From Undaria pinnatifida (lineage: Eukaryota; Sar; Phaeophyceae; Laminariales; Alariaceae): a stretch of DNA of 64,000 nucleotides. The translations under genes were made by a program, and so were the position numbers. Shown piece by piece: positions 46,301 to 51,424 of this stretch (positions are counted from its first letter, which is position 1; the number at the start of each line of letters is the position of its first letter). The notes under the pieces were generated by a model that was not told the DNA's origin, made no database searches, and saw only the letters and a program-made list of their open reading frames with translations. The stretch spans positions 2,920,229 to 2,984,228 of the forward strand of contig JABAKD010000018.1 in NCBI GenBank assembly GCA_012845835.1, given 5' to 3'.

Positions 46301-46383
46301 CCACCATCGCCGCTACCGCAACTGCCACCGCTATCGCCACCCGTGGCGAGGTCGACGCTGTTTCCGTTACCGCCACCGGTCAT
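16942..46383 (-). CDS. Importin-alpha-like ARM-repeat protein with Cys-rich module and long low-complexity tails (16 exons)
   Basis: Spliced gene assembled by hand. Exons, high to low: 46383-44951, 43157-43023, 42206-42119, 40975-40919, 40087-40025, 38189-38070, 34359-34241, 31698-31588, 30962-30812, 26868-26748, 25819-25731, 24788-24684, 23982-23699, 22613-22514, 21308-21213, 18660-16942. Every junction is GT-AG, all phases agree, and the sum is 4791 nt (1596 aa). Importin alpha is the cargo adaptor that binds nuclear localisation signals in a groove of ARM helices lined by Trp and Asn. Here the ladder reads WALTN (557-561), WLLGN (599-603), WTLSN (636-640), WALSH (676-680), RTIGN (718-722), WTLSN (762-766) and WAVLN (816-820), in the family's order. 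The family-typical NPYA segment follows. Odd features: about 1600 aa against the usual 500-550, no recognisable importin-beta-binding domain, an added Cys cluster and very long tails. The 5' end is uncertain because upstream exons may exist. The ARM core is firm; the outer exons rest on phase fit and codon quality. Confidence 0.85.
18716..18862. repeat. Dispersed repeat D next to poly-G, copy 1
   Basis: TGCATGGCCGTAGTCGTATG, GACCAGCCAGGCGGACATTG and CTTGCACCAAGC recur at 42800-42925; a fragment is at 54105-54140. It lies just upstream of the exon 16 acceptor. Confidence 0.65.
18985..19048. repeat. (CCAACG)n hexanucleotide, about 10 units
   Basis: CAACGCCAACGCCAACGC-type run in the intron between exons 15 and 16. 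Confidence 0.95.
19260..20900. other. Intron sequence with TACTGGC/GCCAGTA palindromes
   Basis: Within the last intron of the ARM gene. Contains clustered AGTACTGGCAGT-type inverted sequence (19675-19765), a 31 bp tandem pair (AGATGAGCCAAAATCGCTCA, 20407-20460) and the hairpin at 20549. No exon-like sequence found. Confidence 0.5.
20549..20575. repeat. Perfect 12 bp hairpin with GAA loop
   Basis: TGGTGGCGCGGC, GAA, then GCCGCGCCACCA. It is followed at 20603-20620 by the perfect palindrome GTACTGGCGCGCCAGTAC. Intron between exons 15 and 16. Confidence 0.85.
21213..21308 (-). CDS. Exon 15: second half of Cys cluster and start of coiled coil
   Basis: Acceptor TTCCCACGTCAG, donor GTGAGC, phase 0, residues 993-1024. 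Encodes CDVCRDCDCKQFHLEFQ and then EELWKVMSEQEANAR. Together with exon 14 it makes eight Cys and one His within 35 residues, suggesting two zinc sites. The helix runs on into the Lys-rich start of the last exon. The exon is too short to be noticed as an open reading frame. Confidence 0.75.
21420..21560 (-). repeat. Dispersed family 'CCATGGCCTAG', inverted copy
   Basis: The minus strand reads GTGCAAACTCGATGAGCAG then ACTCATGGCCTAGGTACA, as in the 51.17 kb copy. Intron between exons 14 and 15. Confidence 0.55.
21645..21730 (+). repeat. Short dispersed repeat, copy 1
   Basis: ACGTGGAAGTGTGGTGAGCT and CCATCCGCCGGAGGATG match 26568-26630 in direct orientation. Confidence 0.6.
21940..22130 (-). 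repeat. Dispersed family 'CAGCTGTGAGATCGA', inverted copy
   Basis: The minus strand reads CAGCTGTTAGTGCGATCGAG, TTTGCAAGCTGCGCGTGATA and ACCAGGGTCAAC, in the order of 29965-30130. Confidence 0.6.
22320..22398. repeat. (AAC)n microsatellite, about 25 units
   Basis: Uninterrupted AAC triplets in the intron between exons 14 and 15. Confidence 0.95.
22514..22613 (-). CDS. Exon 14: end of last ARM helix and first half of Cys cluster
   Basis: Completes Arg959, then AQRIRKSYF (equivalent to the family's xKxIxxYF end). It continues into RCAICKQSYSKASNR and RFCDECK (residues 960-992), giving two CxxC pairs separated by 13 residues. Acceptor CGGTGGACAG is pyrimidine-poor and donor GTCTGT is weak. Phase agrees on both sides (2 in, 0 out). 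Reading through the donor (VCAVVRC and on) runs into the AAC microsatellite, so splicing is favoured. Confidence 0.75.
23699..23982 (-). CDS. Exon 13: ARM 9-10 region with poly-Gln/Asn insertion and NPYA motif
   Basis: Acceptor GGGGTTCCCAG, donor GTATGT, residues 865-958. It begins VGDKEAYRLIVGEAVGG, carries a Gln-rich run (about 892-899) and a Gln/Asn/His-rich insertion, then NPYAALLQATKIELLETHK. The family C-terminal ARM reads NPYxxxIExxxGLDKIExLQxHEN. A decayed copy of the 5' edge lies upstream at 24115-24180. Confidence 0.85.
24110..24185. repeat. Decayed copy of the exon 13 5' edge
   Basis: Plus strand 24115-24180 matches 23935-23995, the acceptor and first codons of exon 13. Both contain TACGCCTCCTTATCGCCCAC. 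The copy still translates on the minus strand as VGDKEAYRVIIGEVAGG but has a poor acceptor, so it could be a decayed alternative exon. Confidence 0.75.
24684..24788 (-). CDS. Exon 12: ARM 8
   Basis: Acceptor GTTGACGCAG, donor GTTCGA, phase 0, residues 830-864. Encodes IEYLVQEGGIKVLGELLK and then MALEGLERILQ, matching the family's IxYLVxxGxIxPLCDLL and xLxGLENIL. A minisatellite in the upstream intron (24795-25325) repeats sequence resembling this acceptor region. Confidence 0.9.
24795..25325. repeat. Minisatellite upstream of exon 12
   Basis: Degenerate units of about 30-45 bp contain forms of CAACGCCGAGGAGAGAGCGTC and CAACCAATCA. They resemble the exon 12 acceptor region, whose plus strand reads GCGTCAACCAATCAACGCC. 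Confidence 0.65.
25435..25730. repeat. Degenerate pentamer satellite (GGTAT/GGTAC) at the exon 11 donor
   Basis: ATGGTATGGTATGGT and related units run from about 25460 to the exon 11 donor at 25730; the part next to the donor is the most regular. Confidence 0.75.
25731..25819 (-). CDS. Exon 11: ARM 7 helix 3 (WAVLN)
   Basis: Acceptor TTTGTGTTAG, donor GTACAC, phase 1 in and 0 out, residues 801-829. It carries an acidic/Gly insertion followed by VRSEASWAVLNATSCGSDHQ, equivalent to the family's KEAxWAISNATSGG. A pentameric satellite based on CCATA starts directly at the donor. Confidence 0.92.
26560..26640 (+). repeat. Short dispersed repeat, copy 2
   Basis: ACGTGGAAGCGCGGTGAGCT and CCATCCGCCTGAGGATG; counterpart of 21650-21725. 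Confidence 0.6.
26748..26868 (-). CDS. Exon 10: ARM 6 helix 3 and ARM 7 (WTLSN)
   Basis: Acceptor AATAAACAG, donor GTACGC, residues 760-799. Encodes ACWTLSNIAAGTVEQIQTVL and then LPSLVELASSQPADPA. This is the importin-alpha minor-site helix. Three decayed partial copies of this exon lie around it at about 26160-26235, 26405-26480 and 26940-27035. Confidence 0.93.
27295..27510. repeat. 15 bp minisatellite (GGTCATGTGGATACG)
   Basis: About 13 units with small changes, flanked by GGGTC-family sequence (TCAGGTCATGACCCGTGAC). All frames are open through it; it is not coding. Intron between exons 9 and 10. Confidence 0.9.
27950..29735 (-). pseudogene. Truncated LINE-type non-LTR retrotransposon (RT fragment and C-terminal knuckle)
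   Basis: Minus-strand fragments include FSDDFVGIS at about 29670-29700, equivalent to the reverse transcriptase FADD motif. Next comes NRARLVVCNEDKV, then CLGVDISKDCSWDAHIAEVL. A basic WEKTTKGRAGIRWDNVVEKV region follows at about 28600-28680. The end reads HIVGECEIYKEERDAL at about 28190-28280, typical of LINE ORF2 termini. Frameshifts and stops make it a relic. It sits in the intron between exons 9 and 10 of the ARM gene, in the same orientation. Confidence 0.75.
28940..29560 (-). repeat. Tandem triplication (~215 bp) inside the LINE relic
   Basis: The same RT segment occurs three times, starting near 28951, 29167 and 29379. Each contains GTGCGGGTCTGTTRGGA, CGCATCCATCTTGCCT and TGTGTGCATCSCAAGAGCAG. 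Minus-strand translations each read DCSWDAHIAEVLGKGKS or a variant. Confidence 0.85.
29960..30130 (+). repeat. Dispersed family 'CAGCTGTGAGATCGA', long copy
   Basis: CCAGCTGTGAGATCGAAGAT, TTTGCAAGCTGTGTGTGATA, CGATCGCGCGTATTACGG and TATCAGGGTCAACATGG. Shorter copies occur at 35050-35140, 37262-37350 and at the right edge of the window (63970-64000). Confidence 0.7.
30812..30962 (-). CDS. Exon 9: ARM 5 helix 3 and ARM 6 (RTIGN)
   Basis: Acceptor ACCGCGGCAG, donor GTGCGT, residues 710-759. Encodes KPALRTIGNIVCAEDDKDY and AGAVPYLQQLIAHSNREIQK plus a final Glu. The ALRTxGNIV block is diagnostic for importin alpha; Arg instead of Trp at this position is normal for the family. Confidence 0.93.
31588..31698 (-). 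CDS. Exon 8: ARM 4 helix 3 and ARM 5 (WALSH)
   Basis: Acceptor CCATGGCAG, donor GTACGA, phase 2 in and out, residues 673-708. Encodes HTCWALSHLCDGLSTHIRAV and then ICWRLVELLTHR. This matches the family's CWALSYLSDG and VCxRLVELL block, with His replacing the usual Tyr. Confidence 0.92.
32615..33190 (+). mobile_element. tRNA-like fragment plus GGGTC-family element
   Basis: GTGGGTTCGAATCCCTGGGG at 32638-32657 is an intact B-box/T-arm-like sequence. It is followed by GGGTC-rich sequence, with a nearly pure array at about 32898-32978 and inverted GACCC sequence to 33140. Intron between exons 7 and 8. Confidence 0.6.
34241..34359 (-). CDS. Exon 7: ARM 3 helix 3 and ARM 4 (WTLSN)
   Basis: Acceptor CTTTTGAAG, donor GTCATG (a weaker GT), phase 0 in and 2 out, residues 633-671. 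Contains IGSWTLSNLCDG and VVPALAKLLQHGDSEIL, standard importin-alpha helices. Compared with the family, about 8-11 residues expected before the Trp helix (the region ending LRNATW) are absent, so a microexon may be missing upstream. Confidence 0.9.
34385..34565. repeat. Degenerate CCATT/CCGTT pentamer satellite near the exon 7 acceptor
   Basis: Units such as CCATTCCGTTTCGTTCC and ATCCCATCCCATT extend through this intronic stretch, ending about 30 bp upstream of the exon 7 acceptor. Confidence 0.6.
35045..35140 (+). repeat. Dispersed family 'CAGCTGTGAGATCGA', short copy
   Basis: Nearly identical over about 90 bp to 29965-30055. Confidence 0.75.
35740..37045. repeat. Minisatellite of 13 decayed copies of the exon 6 3' end plus donor
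   Basis: Each unit (about 100-110 bp) contains a version of GAGGCATCGTACGAGCGGGG followed by a short spacer and GTGGGAGTGTGGGAGTACCT. The real exon 6 shows the same order: exon end at 38081 and donor with flanking intron at 38050-38070. Unit cores lie near 35768, 35878, 35984, 36091, 36198, 36325, 36428, 36535, 36639, 36738, 36837, 36919 and 37001. All lie in the intron between exons 6 and 7. Substitutions and stops in every unit argue that none is a used alternative exon. Confidence 0.85.
37255..37350 (+). repeat. Dispersed family 'CAGCTGTGAGATCGA', short copy
   Basis: TTCAGCTGTGAGATCGACC, GTGCAAGCTGCGTGTGATAC, TTCGATCGCGCGTGTCA. Confidence 0.7.
38070..38189 (-). CDS. Exon 6: ARM repeat 2 helix 3 and ARM 3 helices 1-2 (WLLGN)
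   Basis: Acceptor TCATATAG, donor GTACTC, phase 0 at both ends, residues 593-632. It begins VLEQALWLLGNLAG, the second NLS-binding Trp/Asn pair, and ends DALPPLVRCLERHQ. Its 3' end plus donor seeds the 13-unit minisatellite at 35.7-37.05 kb. Confidence 0.92.
38680..39020. repeat. Degenerate ~24 bp minisatellite based on GATCACGATCTAGATCATC
   Basis: About 14 units with the core AGATCACGATCTAGATCATC; intronic, between exons 5 and 6. Related GATC-rich sequence recurs at 43250-43320. Confidence 0.8.
39765..39962. mobile_element. MITE-like element, copy 1
   Basis: Starts with CGGTAGTGGTCCCTT and shares an internal ~150 bp with copy 2 at 43.6 kb (CGGCACTACTCCGCATACTG, TGTTCCCATCTG). Its right end has drifted (CTCCACTACACTAGTCCC). 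Intron between exons 5 and 6; no coding capacity. Confidence 0.6.
40025..40087 (-). CDS. Exon 5: ARM repeat 2, helices 1-2
   Basis: A 63 nt phase 0 exon for residues 572-592, VLTNSGAVPPLVVLLDSPNE plus a final Glu. A long poly-T acceptor tract precedes it and the donor is GTGCGC. It matches the canonical xGAVPxLVxLL ARM helix. Confidence 0.92.
40185..40400. repeat. CAGG/CAAG tetranucleotide tract
   Basis: GGCAGGCAGGCAAGCAGG-type units lie in the intron between exons 4 and 5. Long open frames through it are artefacts of the repeat. Confidence 0.85.
40919..40975 (-). CDS. Exon 4: ARM repeat 1, helix 3 (WALTN)
   Basis: A 57 nt phase 0 exon encoding VEALWALTNIAAGATDHAQ (residues 553-571). This is the signature importin-alpha helix carrying the first NLS-binding Trp/Asn pair. 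Acceptor TTTTGGGCCAG, donor GTGAGT. Confidence 0.93.
41095..42115. repeat. CCCTA / CCCAA pentanucleotide satellite
   Basis: About 1 kb of CCCTACCCAA-type pentamers fills the intron between exons 3 and 4. It becomes a nearly pure CCCAA run at about 41545-41705. The decayed exon 3 junction copies interrupt it. The period is 5, not the 6 of a telomere. Confidence 0.9.
41760..41990. repeat. Two decayed copies of the exon 3 / intron junction
   Basis: On the minus strand, 41985-41930 and 41815-41765 both contain forms of TACTCATGGGATGG, a divergent middle, then CTGTGCAGGT. This is the 3' part of exon 3 with its donor. Spacing to the real junction and to each other is about 170-190 bp, so this is a tandem series of three. 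Confidence 0.8.
42119..42206 (-). CDS. Exon 3: ARM repeat 1, helices 1-2
   Basis: Acceptor TTCGTACCAG, donor GTAACT. Encodes residues 524-552, EELIREALDRDWVPLLMGWL and onward to TRPAVQ. This matches the importin-alpha segment where the family reads EEVIxxGVVPRFVEFL. Two decayed copies of its 3' edge and donor lie in the following intron at about 41930-41990 and 41765-41815. Confidence 0.85.
42295..42745 (-). pseudogene. Second LINE 3'-end fragment
   Basis: Matches the 3' part of the 28 kb LINE relic. Both contain TACTCATTTGTTGCT, GAGACGGAGCACCGT and a C-terminal Cys-rich piece (minus strand LWQCRREQNPHSG). It is 5'-truncated and lies in the intron between exons 2 and 3. Confidence 0.65.
42795..42930. 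repeat. Dispersed repeat D, copy 2
   Basis: CATGCATGGCCGTAATATTT, CACCGGCCAGGCAGATATTG and CTTGCACCAAGC match 18730-18825; also preceded by a poly-G tract. Confidence 0.65.
43023..43157 (-). CDS. Exon 2: linker into ARM region
   Basis: Acceptor TTTCCTCAG before 43157; donor GTAAAG at 43022. Residues 479-522 start AEAMELESALQS and end in ASARRLRSLLSSN, which aligns with the first ARM helix of importin alpha (family form LEATTQFRKLLS). It enters with one base completing Lys478 and leaves in phase 2, completing Arg523. A second frame is also open across the exon and reads FRAAVGLCKALEIS. It does not fit the phase of the next exon. Confidence 0.75.
43515..43610. repeat. Decayed copy of the exon 2 5' edge and acceptor
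   Basis: Plus strand 43522-43600 repeats 43125-43215, sharing GCCGACTCCAGCTCCATCGC and TGGAAAGCGC. It lies upstream of exon 2 in the same intron. Confidence 0.75.
43625..43822. mobile_element. MITE-like element, copy 2
   Basis: Same family as 39765-39962. The right end AAGGACCACTACCG is the reverse complement of copy 1's left end, giving a terminal inverted repeat of about 11-14 bp when the copies are compared. Its own left end has drifted. Confidence 0.6.
43900..44250. repeat. CGACC-rich ~190 bp tandem pair
   Basis: Two segments (43910-44045, 44110-44240) share GACCGACTAGTCGA-like runs and GTAATACGACTTCGCCCAGC-like ends. Intron between exons 1 and 2; nothing coding seen. Confidence 0.5.
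44951..46383 (-). CDS. Exon 1 (as modelled): Gly/Ala-rich N-terminal region with a Gln/Lys coiled-coil segment
   Basis: Encodes residues 1-477 if translation starts at the ATG at 46383. The region is mainly Gly, Ala and Ser, with a Gln/Lys/Leu-rich helix-forming stretch at about 188-230 containing LVKLKELQKQQQ. The reading frame meets TGA at 44949-44947, but a good donor (GTGAGA) starts at 44950. Splicing there leaves phase 2, which is exactly what the next exon needs, so I treat this exon as internal and not terminal. The frame is open upstream to a TAA near 46450. A possible acceptor (TTTTTTGAAG, exon from 46413) means an upstream exon could replace the ATG. No basic importin-beta-binding sequence is visible. 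The alternative is a separate neighbouring gene ending at 44947. Confidence 0.6.
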
Positions 46384-46659
46384 CCCGACGGCTTTTCTCG
46401 AAAAAGCAGCAGCCTTCAAAAAACGCGGCGAAAGCCCGCTCGCTGGTTACTTGATTGATGGTCAGTACTCCGAGACTCGTCGGAGTCAAAAGAACCCGGC
46501 GAGGGCAGACCACCCGATAACGAAAGCAACCAGAGCGGCAAACGCAGCAAGAACAAGGGTGCTGTGGCTTCTAGGTAGGTTTAATGGAGGCGATGAAGCA
46601 AAGCCCTAAAAAACGGACGTGGTTCCCCTGATGGAAGGCTCCTTTTTTTCTCTCGTCCT

Positions 46660-46692
46660 TCCTTCCTTCCTTCCTTCCTTCCTTCCTTTCGC
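46660..46692. repeat. (CCTT)n run
   Basis: About 7 CCTT units upstream of the modelled first exon of the ARM gene. Confidence 0.9.
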
Positions 46693-47339
46693 TCTTTTGG
46701 TGCTTCTTCCTCCAGAGGGGAATAATGTACCCCCCCCCCTGCTCCGTGCTAGGCACTAGCTGCTAGCCCACCAATACAGGGGTGATCACACGGACGGGCG
46801 GGGATGAGGAGGGGCGGGATGGGCGGAGCGGGGCGGAAGGTCAGGGCGAGCGTTCTCCACATTCAACCGTTTTTCCTACTCATCGACATCGAGAACATCA
46901 TGCGTCCGTGCTGACATCCTCATCCAAGCGAACTACAAGTTCCGTGGTCACACTACGAGATTATAAAGCAATGAGTTCACGCGAGAACAACAAACTCCAA
47001 AAGAGCAGTACGCTCGCAAGCACAACGATATTCGGACGGCAGATCACCCACCTGGATAGATAGCCCATACGTGGCCCGCGAGACTCCGTTGCGTCCCCAT
47101 TGCTATTTAATAGAGGACCATAGAAGTAACGAGGATCCACGATATACACAAACACCTACCAGGTACGAACATATTCCCCTTTTTTCTCCAACCATATTTG
47201 GTCCCGGTGTTTAAGTCCCCCCGCAGTAGAACGCGACACCATGTAAACGCGTTAGGCGTTCAAAGGGGGATGTGTCGAAAGCTCAAGGATACGGTAGGGA
47301 GGGTGCCCCCATTTTCACTATCGAGCACAGTAGGGGTCC

Positions 47340-47650
47340 ACCAGTGAGGCGGTGGTGTGCGAGAGCAATACGACCGCCTTATAGGGGGAATCCGCCTTAC
47401 TTACTCCATATACAACCGCTTTATAGGGGGAAGCCGCCTTATTTTTTCCATATGTAACCGTCATATAGGGGGAAGCTGCCGTATTCATTCCATATATAAC
47501 CGCCTTATAGGGGGAAGCCGCCTTATTCATTCCAGGCTATGAGTGCAATTCCCCAGTGGCGCCAAGCGATTTTGACCGCCGTATATCAGGATGTCGCCTT
47601 GCTCAGGCCGCCTTATTGGGGGACCCCCACTACAGTACAGGTCAATCGAG
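47340..47650 (+). repeat. Dispersed repeat with four ~43 bp internal units
   Basis: ACCGCCTTATAGGGGGAAGC and CCTTATTCATTCCATAT repeat four times (47370-47535). The 3' part (GCAATTCCCCAGTGGCGCC) matches 50420-50510. Confidence 0.75.
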
Positions 47651-48179
47651 CGAGCTGCACCGTACCTCACTCAAAAAACAGACTAAACGAACTATACGTT
47701 GCTTGCGTAGCGTAACGCCTCTACAAGTGGAAACCCGTTTCAGGGGGAAAAGTTACTTGGAGTTAGCATGGAGAGGGGGGTTTTCCCGGCTCTACCGGCG
47801 TCAAGACGCGCTTCCGTCGCGGCGAACTACCACGAAAAACCCAAACTACCGGGGTGAACACACATTTCCATCGCAAGCGGTGCACATCACGAAAACCGAA
47901 AAGTGCCAACACAACGCAAGAGGAGAACCTCTGGCGCGAGCCCCCACCCCCCTACCCTAGCCAGGGACGGAAACAGGGTGACCACTGCAGCATCGGCGAA
48001 CATAAACATGAAAGCAGCCGGGGTGCTAGGGCAGGGTGTGAGTCCGAACTTCAATGCAAGGAGATGCAGGTCCCCCACGCGTAGCATGGCGATGCTCGTA
48101 CCGCCGCAATGCTCTTCGTACACGATCGATAAGATAGCCCTCGGCGGTTTGACTCATATCCCACGGCAGGGGTTGCACT

Positions 48180-48835
48180 TTTTCGGACAAAACTTTTTTT
48201 TTTTTTCCCCGGTTGACCTCCTCAAGTGAGGGAACTATCGGTCAGTTTGATATTTTCCACCACCGTCTTTTTCCTTTCAGAACTACGTAGCGCGCATACA
48301 AGTGTTGGTCGGATTGCGCGAACGAACGCCTTCCAAGTCACACAGCAGACCTAACAATGTGGCCGCCCGGATCTTGGAGGGGAGGTTTGTAGTTTTTTCG
48401 CTCTCACTGGCCCACGGATATATGGTGGTCCGCAGATCGGAATAATAAATACAATTCTAAAAGCGGCGCAGCCGCGTTTCTCGACCATTTCTGGCCCGTT
48501 TTGGGTCCCGGGTTGGGGTCAGGGTCAGGGTTACAGGGTCAGGGTTAGGGTTAGGGCTAGGGTTAGGGGGTGGGTTGGGTCTACACCAGTACCTCTATCC
48601 GACCAGGAAGCGCTTTCTGCTCGCAAACGCGAACAGCCCACCGCCCCAAATATCCGGGCAGCCCCCAAAGATCCGGGCGGCCAACTTGGTAGGTGAGCTC
48701 CAAAGTCATGTTTCGGGCGAGATATTGAGCTAGCTCCCCATATTAGGAGCTCAGAAAATTCTTAGAATCTGATGCACCCCTACTGTTGGATGACTCGATT
48801 GTGGGTCCACTACTGTAGATGGGTCCCAAAAGACA
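48180..48835 (+). repeat. Dispersed repeat C, copy 1, interrupted by TTAGGG-like sequence
   Basis: GACCTCCTCAAGTGAGGGA, CAAGTGTTGGTCGGATTG, GGGCGAGATATTGAGCT and TTCTTAGAATCTGATGCACC recur in order at 51440-51700. This copy is longer and has G-rich TTAGGG-type sequence in its middle. Confidence 0.65.
48525..48575. repeat. Short interstitial TTAGGG-type array
   Basis: GGGTTAGGGTTAGGGCTAGGG within a G-rich block; about four telomere-type units. A smaller CCCTAACCCTAACC occurs at 35506-35520. Confidence 0.8.
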
Positions 48836-48839
48836 ACAA

Positions 48840-50025
48840 GAACCTACTGAAATCAAACTTTGGGCCAGGCTCAAGAGTCTTATGCAAGGCCGGATGACCA
48901 CGCTGGAGGCGCCGTCGGAGGCGATAATCGATAGTTACTCAATCACCCCCCCCCCCCCCGTCCTTCCTTTTCTCAATGTGCACGCCAACACGCCAATCAC
49001 GAATCGCCATTCATAGATCAAGATGAGACTAGTACTGAAGAAAGTTCGAGTTTCCAATCAACTGCATTAATATTATTAATAGGTAACTGATCCACTCAAG
49101 TACCATGCGAACATATACAACACTCATGTTTACCGGTATATTTCGGAGACAGACAAGTTTATACGACTATTAATAATATTCATAGTGCGACCATACCAGG
49201 TATGCACGTAACGATGTGCAGCAATACTCGGGAGGTGGAACGTTGAGAGGTGGTATCATCATATACGATCGGGCAGAGTGGGACAAACGGCAAACAAAAT
49301 CGGAGTCCGCATTTACGATCACATTTGTAGTAAGACCCTTCACATATATACGAGGCGCGGCATGTTAACAGTTCTCGTAGGAAAACTGTTGTGATGCCTT
49401 GGGGCTTGGGGGGCAAACAATAGGTAGCGCATACAAACATTCATAAACCCAGTCGTAAATATACATCAAGTATCCCAGGGTACCAGGTAACGTAACCGGT
49501 AGATGCATACCAGATATGCATATATACCAGCAGGCTTTATCTTCAAGATGAAAAGTCCATTCATGAATTAGAGCGCAACCATGGCAGGAGCACAGTAGTA
49601 CGTGACAGCACTTCTAGCATTACCTTCGGATACTTACAGCAGTATTAACCTCGACACAAGAAAGCTTAGCTCGACTCTTTCATGAAATATGAAAAAGAAA
49701 GCATTGTCTATCCTGAAGTTAGTGTAGGATACACCCTGCCACAAAAGAAGTGGAGTCGCGTATTTGCATTCAGTGAAAAAAAAGGCAGAAGAGCCACAAG
49801 AGCTCGCGCGAGTTCCTAGTATCTTCCTTAGGCCGGTCTTTCGAAATCCGGCTCAACCAGCCTCCGTATATATTATACGCCTAATGTTTCTTCCTGTATA
49901 ATATGCTCGTACTCCTAGTCTAGGCTTCAAAAAGAGTAGAGAGACGCAAGTTGCGTGGCCACGTGGCTATACAAACAAACTATCATTTTAGTTTATTTCA
50001 TCTCATTTGTTATCCTCGCACTACT
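48840..50025. other. AT-rich spacer, nothing recognised
   Basis: Short frames only; several TACCAGGTA-type palindromes (49195, 49485). Confidence 0.5.
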
Positions 50026-50029
50026 CTCG

Positions 50030-50322
50030 CCCTCCCCGCCAAAGTAACTCAGATCCCGGGTCACATAGTTGGGCCCTTATCCCCCCTCCCCACTACGGTA
50101 CGTGCCTTCATTCTTATCGCGAGAAGAATTCAGCATTCTCTTCCCTCGTCGACTCGCGTCGAATCGTACCTACCTACGCTCCTAGGCGCTCTCACCAGTT
50201 GATCATTTTCTTTTTTTTATTTGTACAGAGTCAAAATGTCACCACGGTGGGAATCGAATTCAAGGACCTACGCTAGTAGTAATCGAGGGTAACCACTAGA
50301 CCACCGGGACGAATGGGTACCA
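50030..50322 (-). mobile_element. tRNA-derived SINE, copy 3
   Basis: Minus-strand head CCGGTGGTCTAGTGGTTACC and GAATTCGATTCCCACCG has good A- and B-box character. The body resembles the 6.8 kb SINE (CTTATCGCGAGAAGAATTCA, CTCGTCGACTCGCGTCG on the plus strand). It is not a functional tRNA gene: the anticodon arm is not canonical. Confidence 0.65.
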
Positions 50323-50354
50323 TCAATAGTAACATTGTACTCGCAAACAGTAAT

Positions 50355-50560
50355 CGCCCAGAAAAAGCGGCGGTGTGCCAGAGCAATTTGACCGCCTTTT
50401 GCGGGAAGCGGCCTTATTCATTCAAGCTTATGACCGCAATTCTCCAATGGCGCCAGGTGGTTGTGACCGCCTTATATCGGGAAACCGCCTTCCTCGTACC
50501 GCGTTATTGGGGGGGCCCTGGTGTGTCAGGGATACAACAAACGGCTCAACCCCGTTGAAA
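50355..50560 (+). repeat. Second copy of the 47.4 kb repeat, single unit
   Basis: GCGGTGTGCCAGAGCAATTT, GACCGCCTTTTGCGGGAAGC and GCAATTCTCCAATGGCGCC parallel 47350-47600 with only one internal unit. Confidence 0.7.
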
Positions 50561-50849
50561 ACTTCAGCGGGAAAAACCGTTCAAAGCAAGCGGCGATCGA
50601 CACCAAAGATGTCGGGGTTGCCGGCGCTCTTGCCCCTTGACGGACAGCCGTCAAGGACATCCGCCAAGACGGACAGCCGTCAAGGACAGCCGTCAAGACG
50701 GAAAGTCGTCAAGGACCTTCACACACTAAAATAGTATGATTAATGATACATCCAAAGACGCCTTCACGGGTCAAAGCTACAGAAAACCGTCAACCGACAT
50801 CTTTGATCGACACATGCTACAACATGGCTCCCCATTTGAATAGCTCTGA

Positions 50850-51340
50850 ATATGACCCCCCCAAAAAACGATTCCAAGTATTCTGAAAGCGCAACCCGAT
50901 GAACAAAACCCATGGCCGAACTATTAATAATAGGGCGTACGAAAACGTCAGGTTGAACAACAAGTGGGATGAACGCTACGATAGGGGTGTACCCATAGTT
51001 TTTTGAGGCATGCTCACTTGATGAACTCTACAAGTATGCTTGACCTAAAAACTGAATTTCGAGAGTATTGTATTAACCCCTTTAGAGCCCCCAAATCCCC
51101 CCCTGTACCAAATTCAAGTAAAATTGTTCCCAAAAAGGGTTTCCAGTTCTAAAGGCGTTAAAGTACAACTTGATAGTGAGTAGACTCATGGCCGACGTAT
51201 AAAGCCTACAACTGAAAATAAATGGATCATCCCGACGATTTTGGGGTTATGAAAGCCCCCGTCATTCAGATTCGTTTCAGCCAAAAAGTGCTATGATGCA
51301 GCACGTCTATCGTAGCACCCTTGCTCAAGCATCGACTCCG
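50850..51340 (+). repeat. Dispersed family 'CCATGGCCTAG', two adjacent copies
   Basis: The first copy has CCCGATGAACAAAACCCATGG; the second has ACTCATGGCCGACGTATA, GAAAGCCCCCGTCATTCAG and GTCTATCGTAGCACCC. Confidence 0.6.
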
Positions 51341-51424
51341 ACGACCTCTTGGGCGAAGGAGGCCCCGTCATCCCAGAAATATAAAAAAAAGTCTGAAATA
51401 GTTTTCCCACGGGAGGAGTTGCAC

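Noticed and set aside
44994-46609. Pro/Leu-rich plus-strand frames opposite exon 1
   Set aside because: Antisense of Gly/Gln codons; the minus frame joins the ARM gene in phase.
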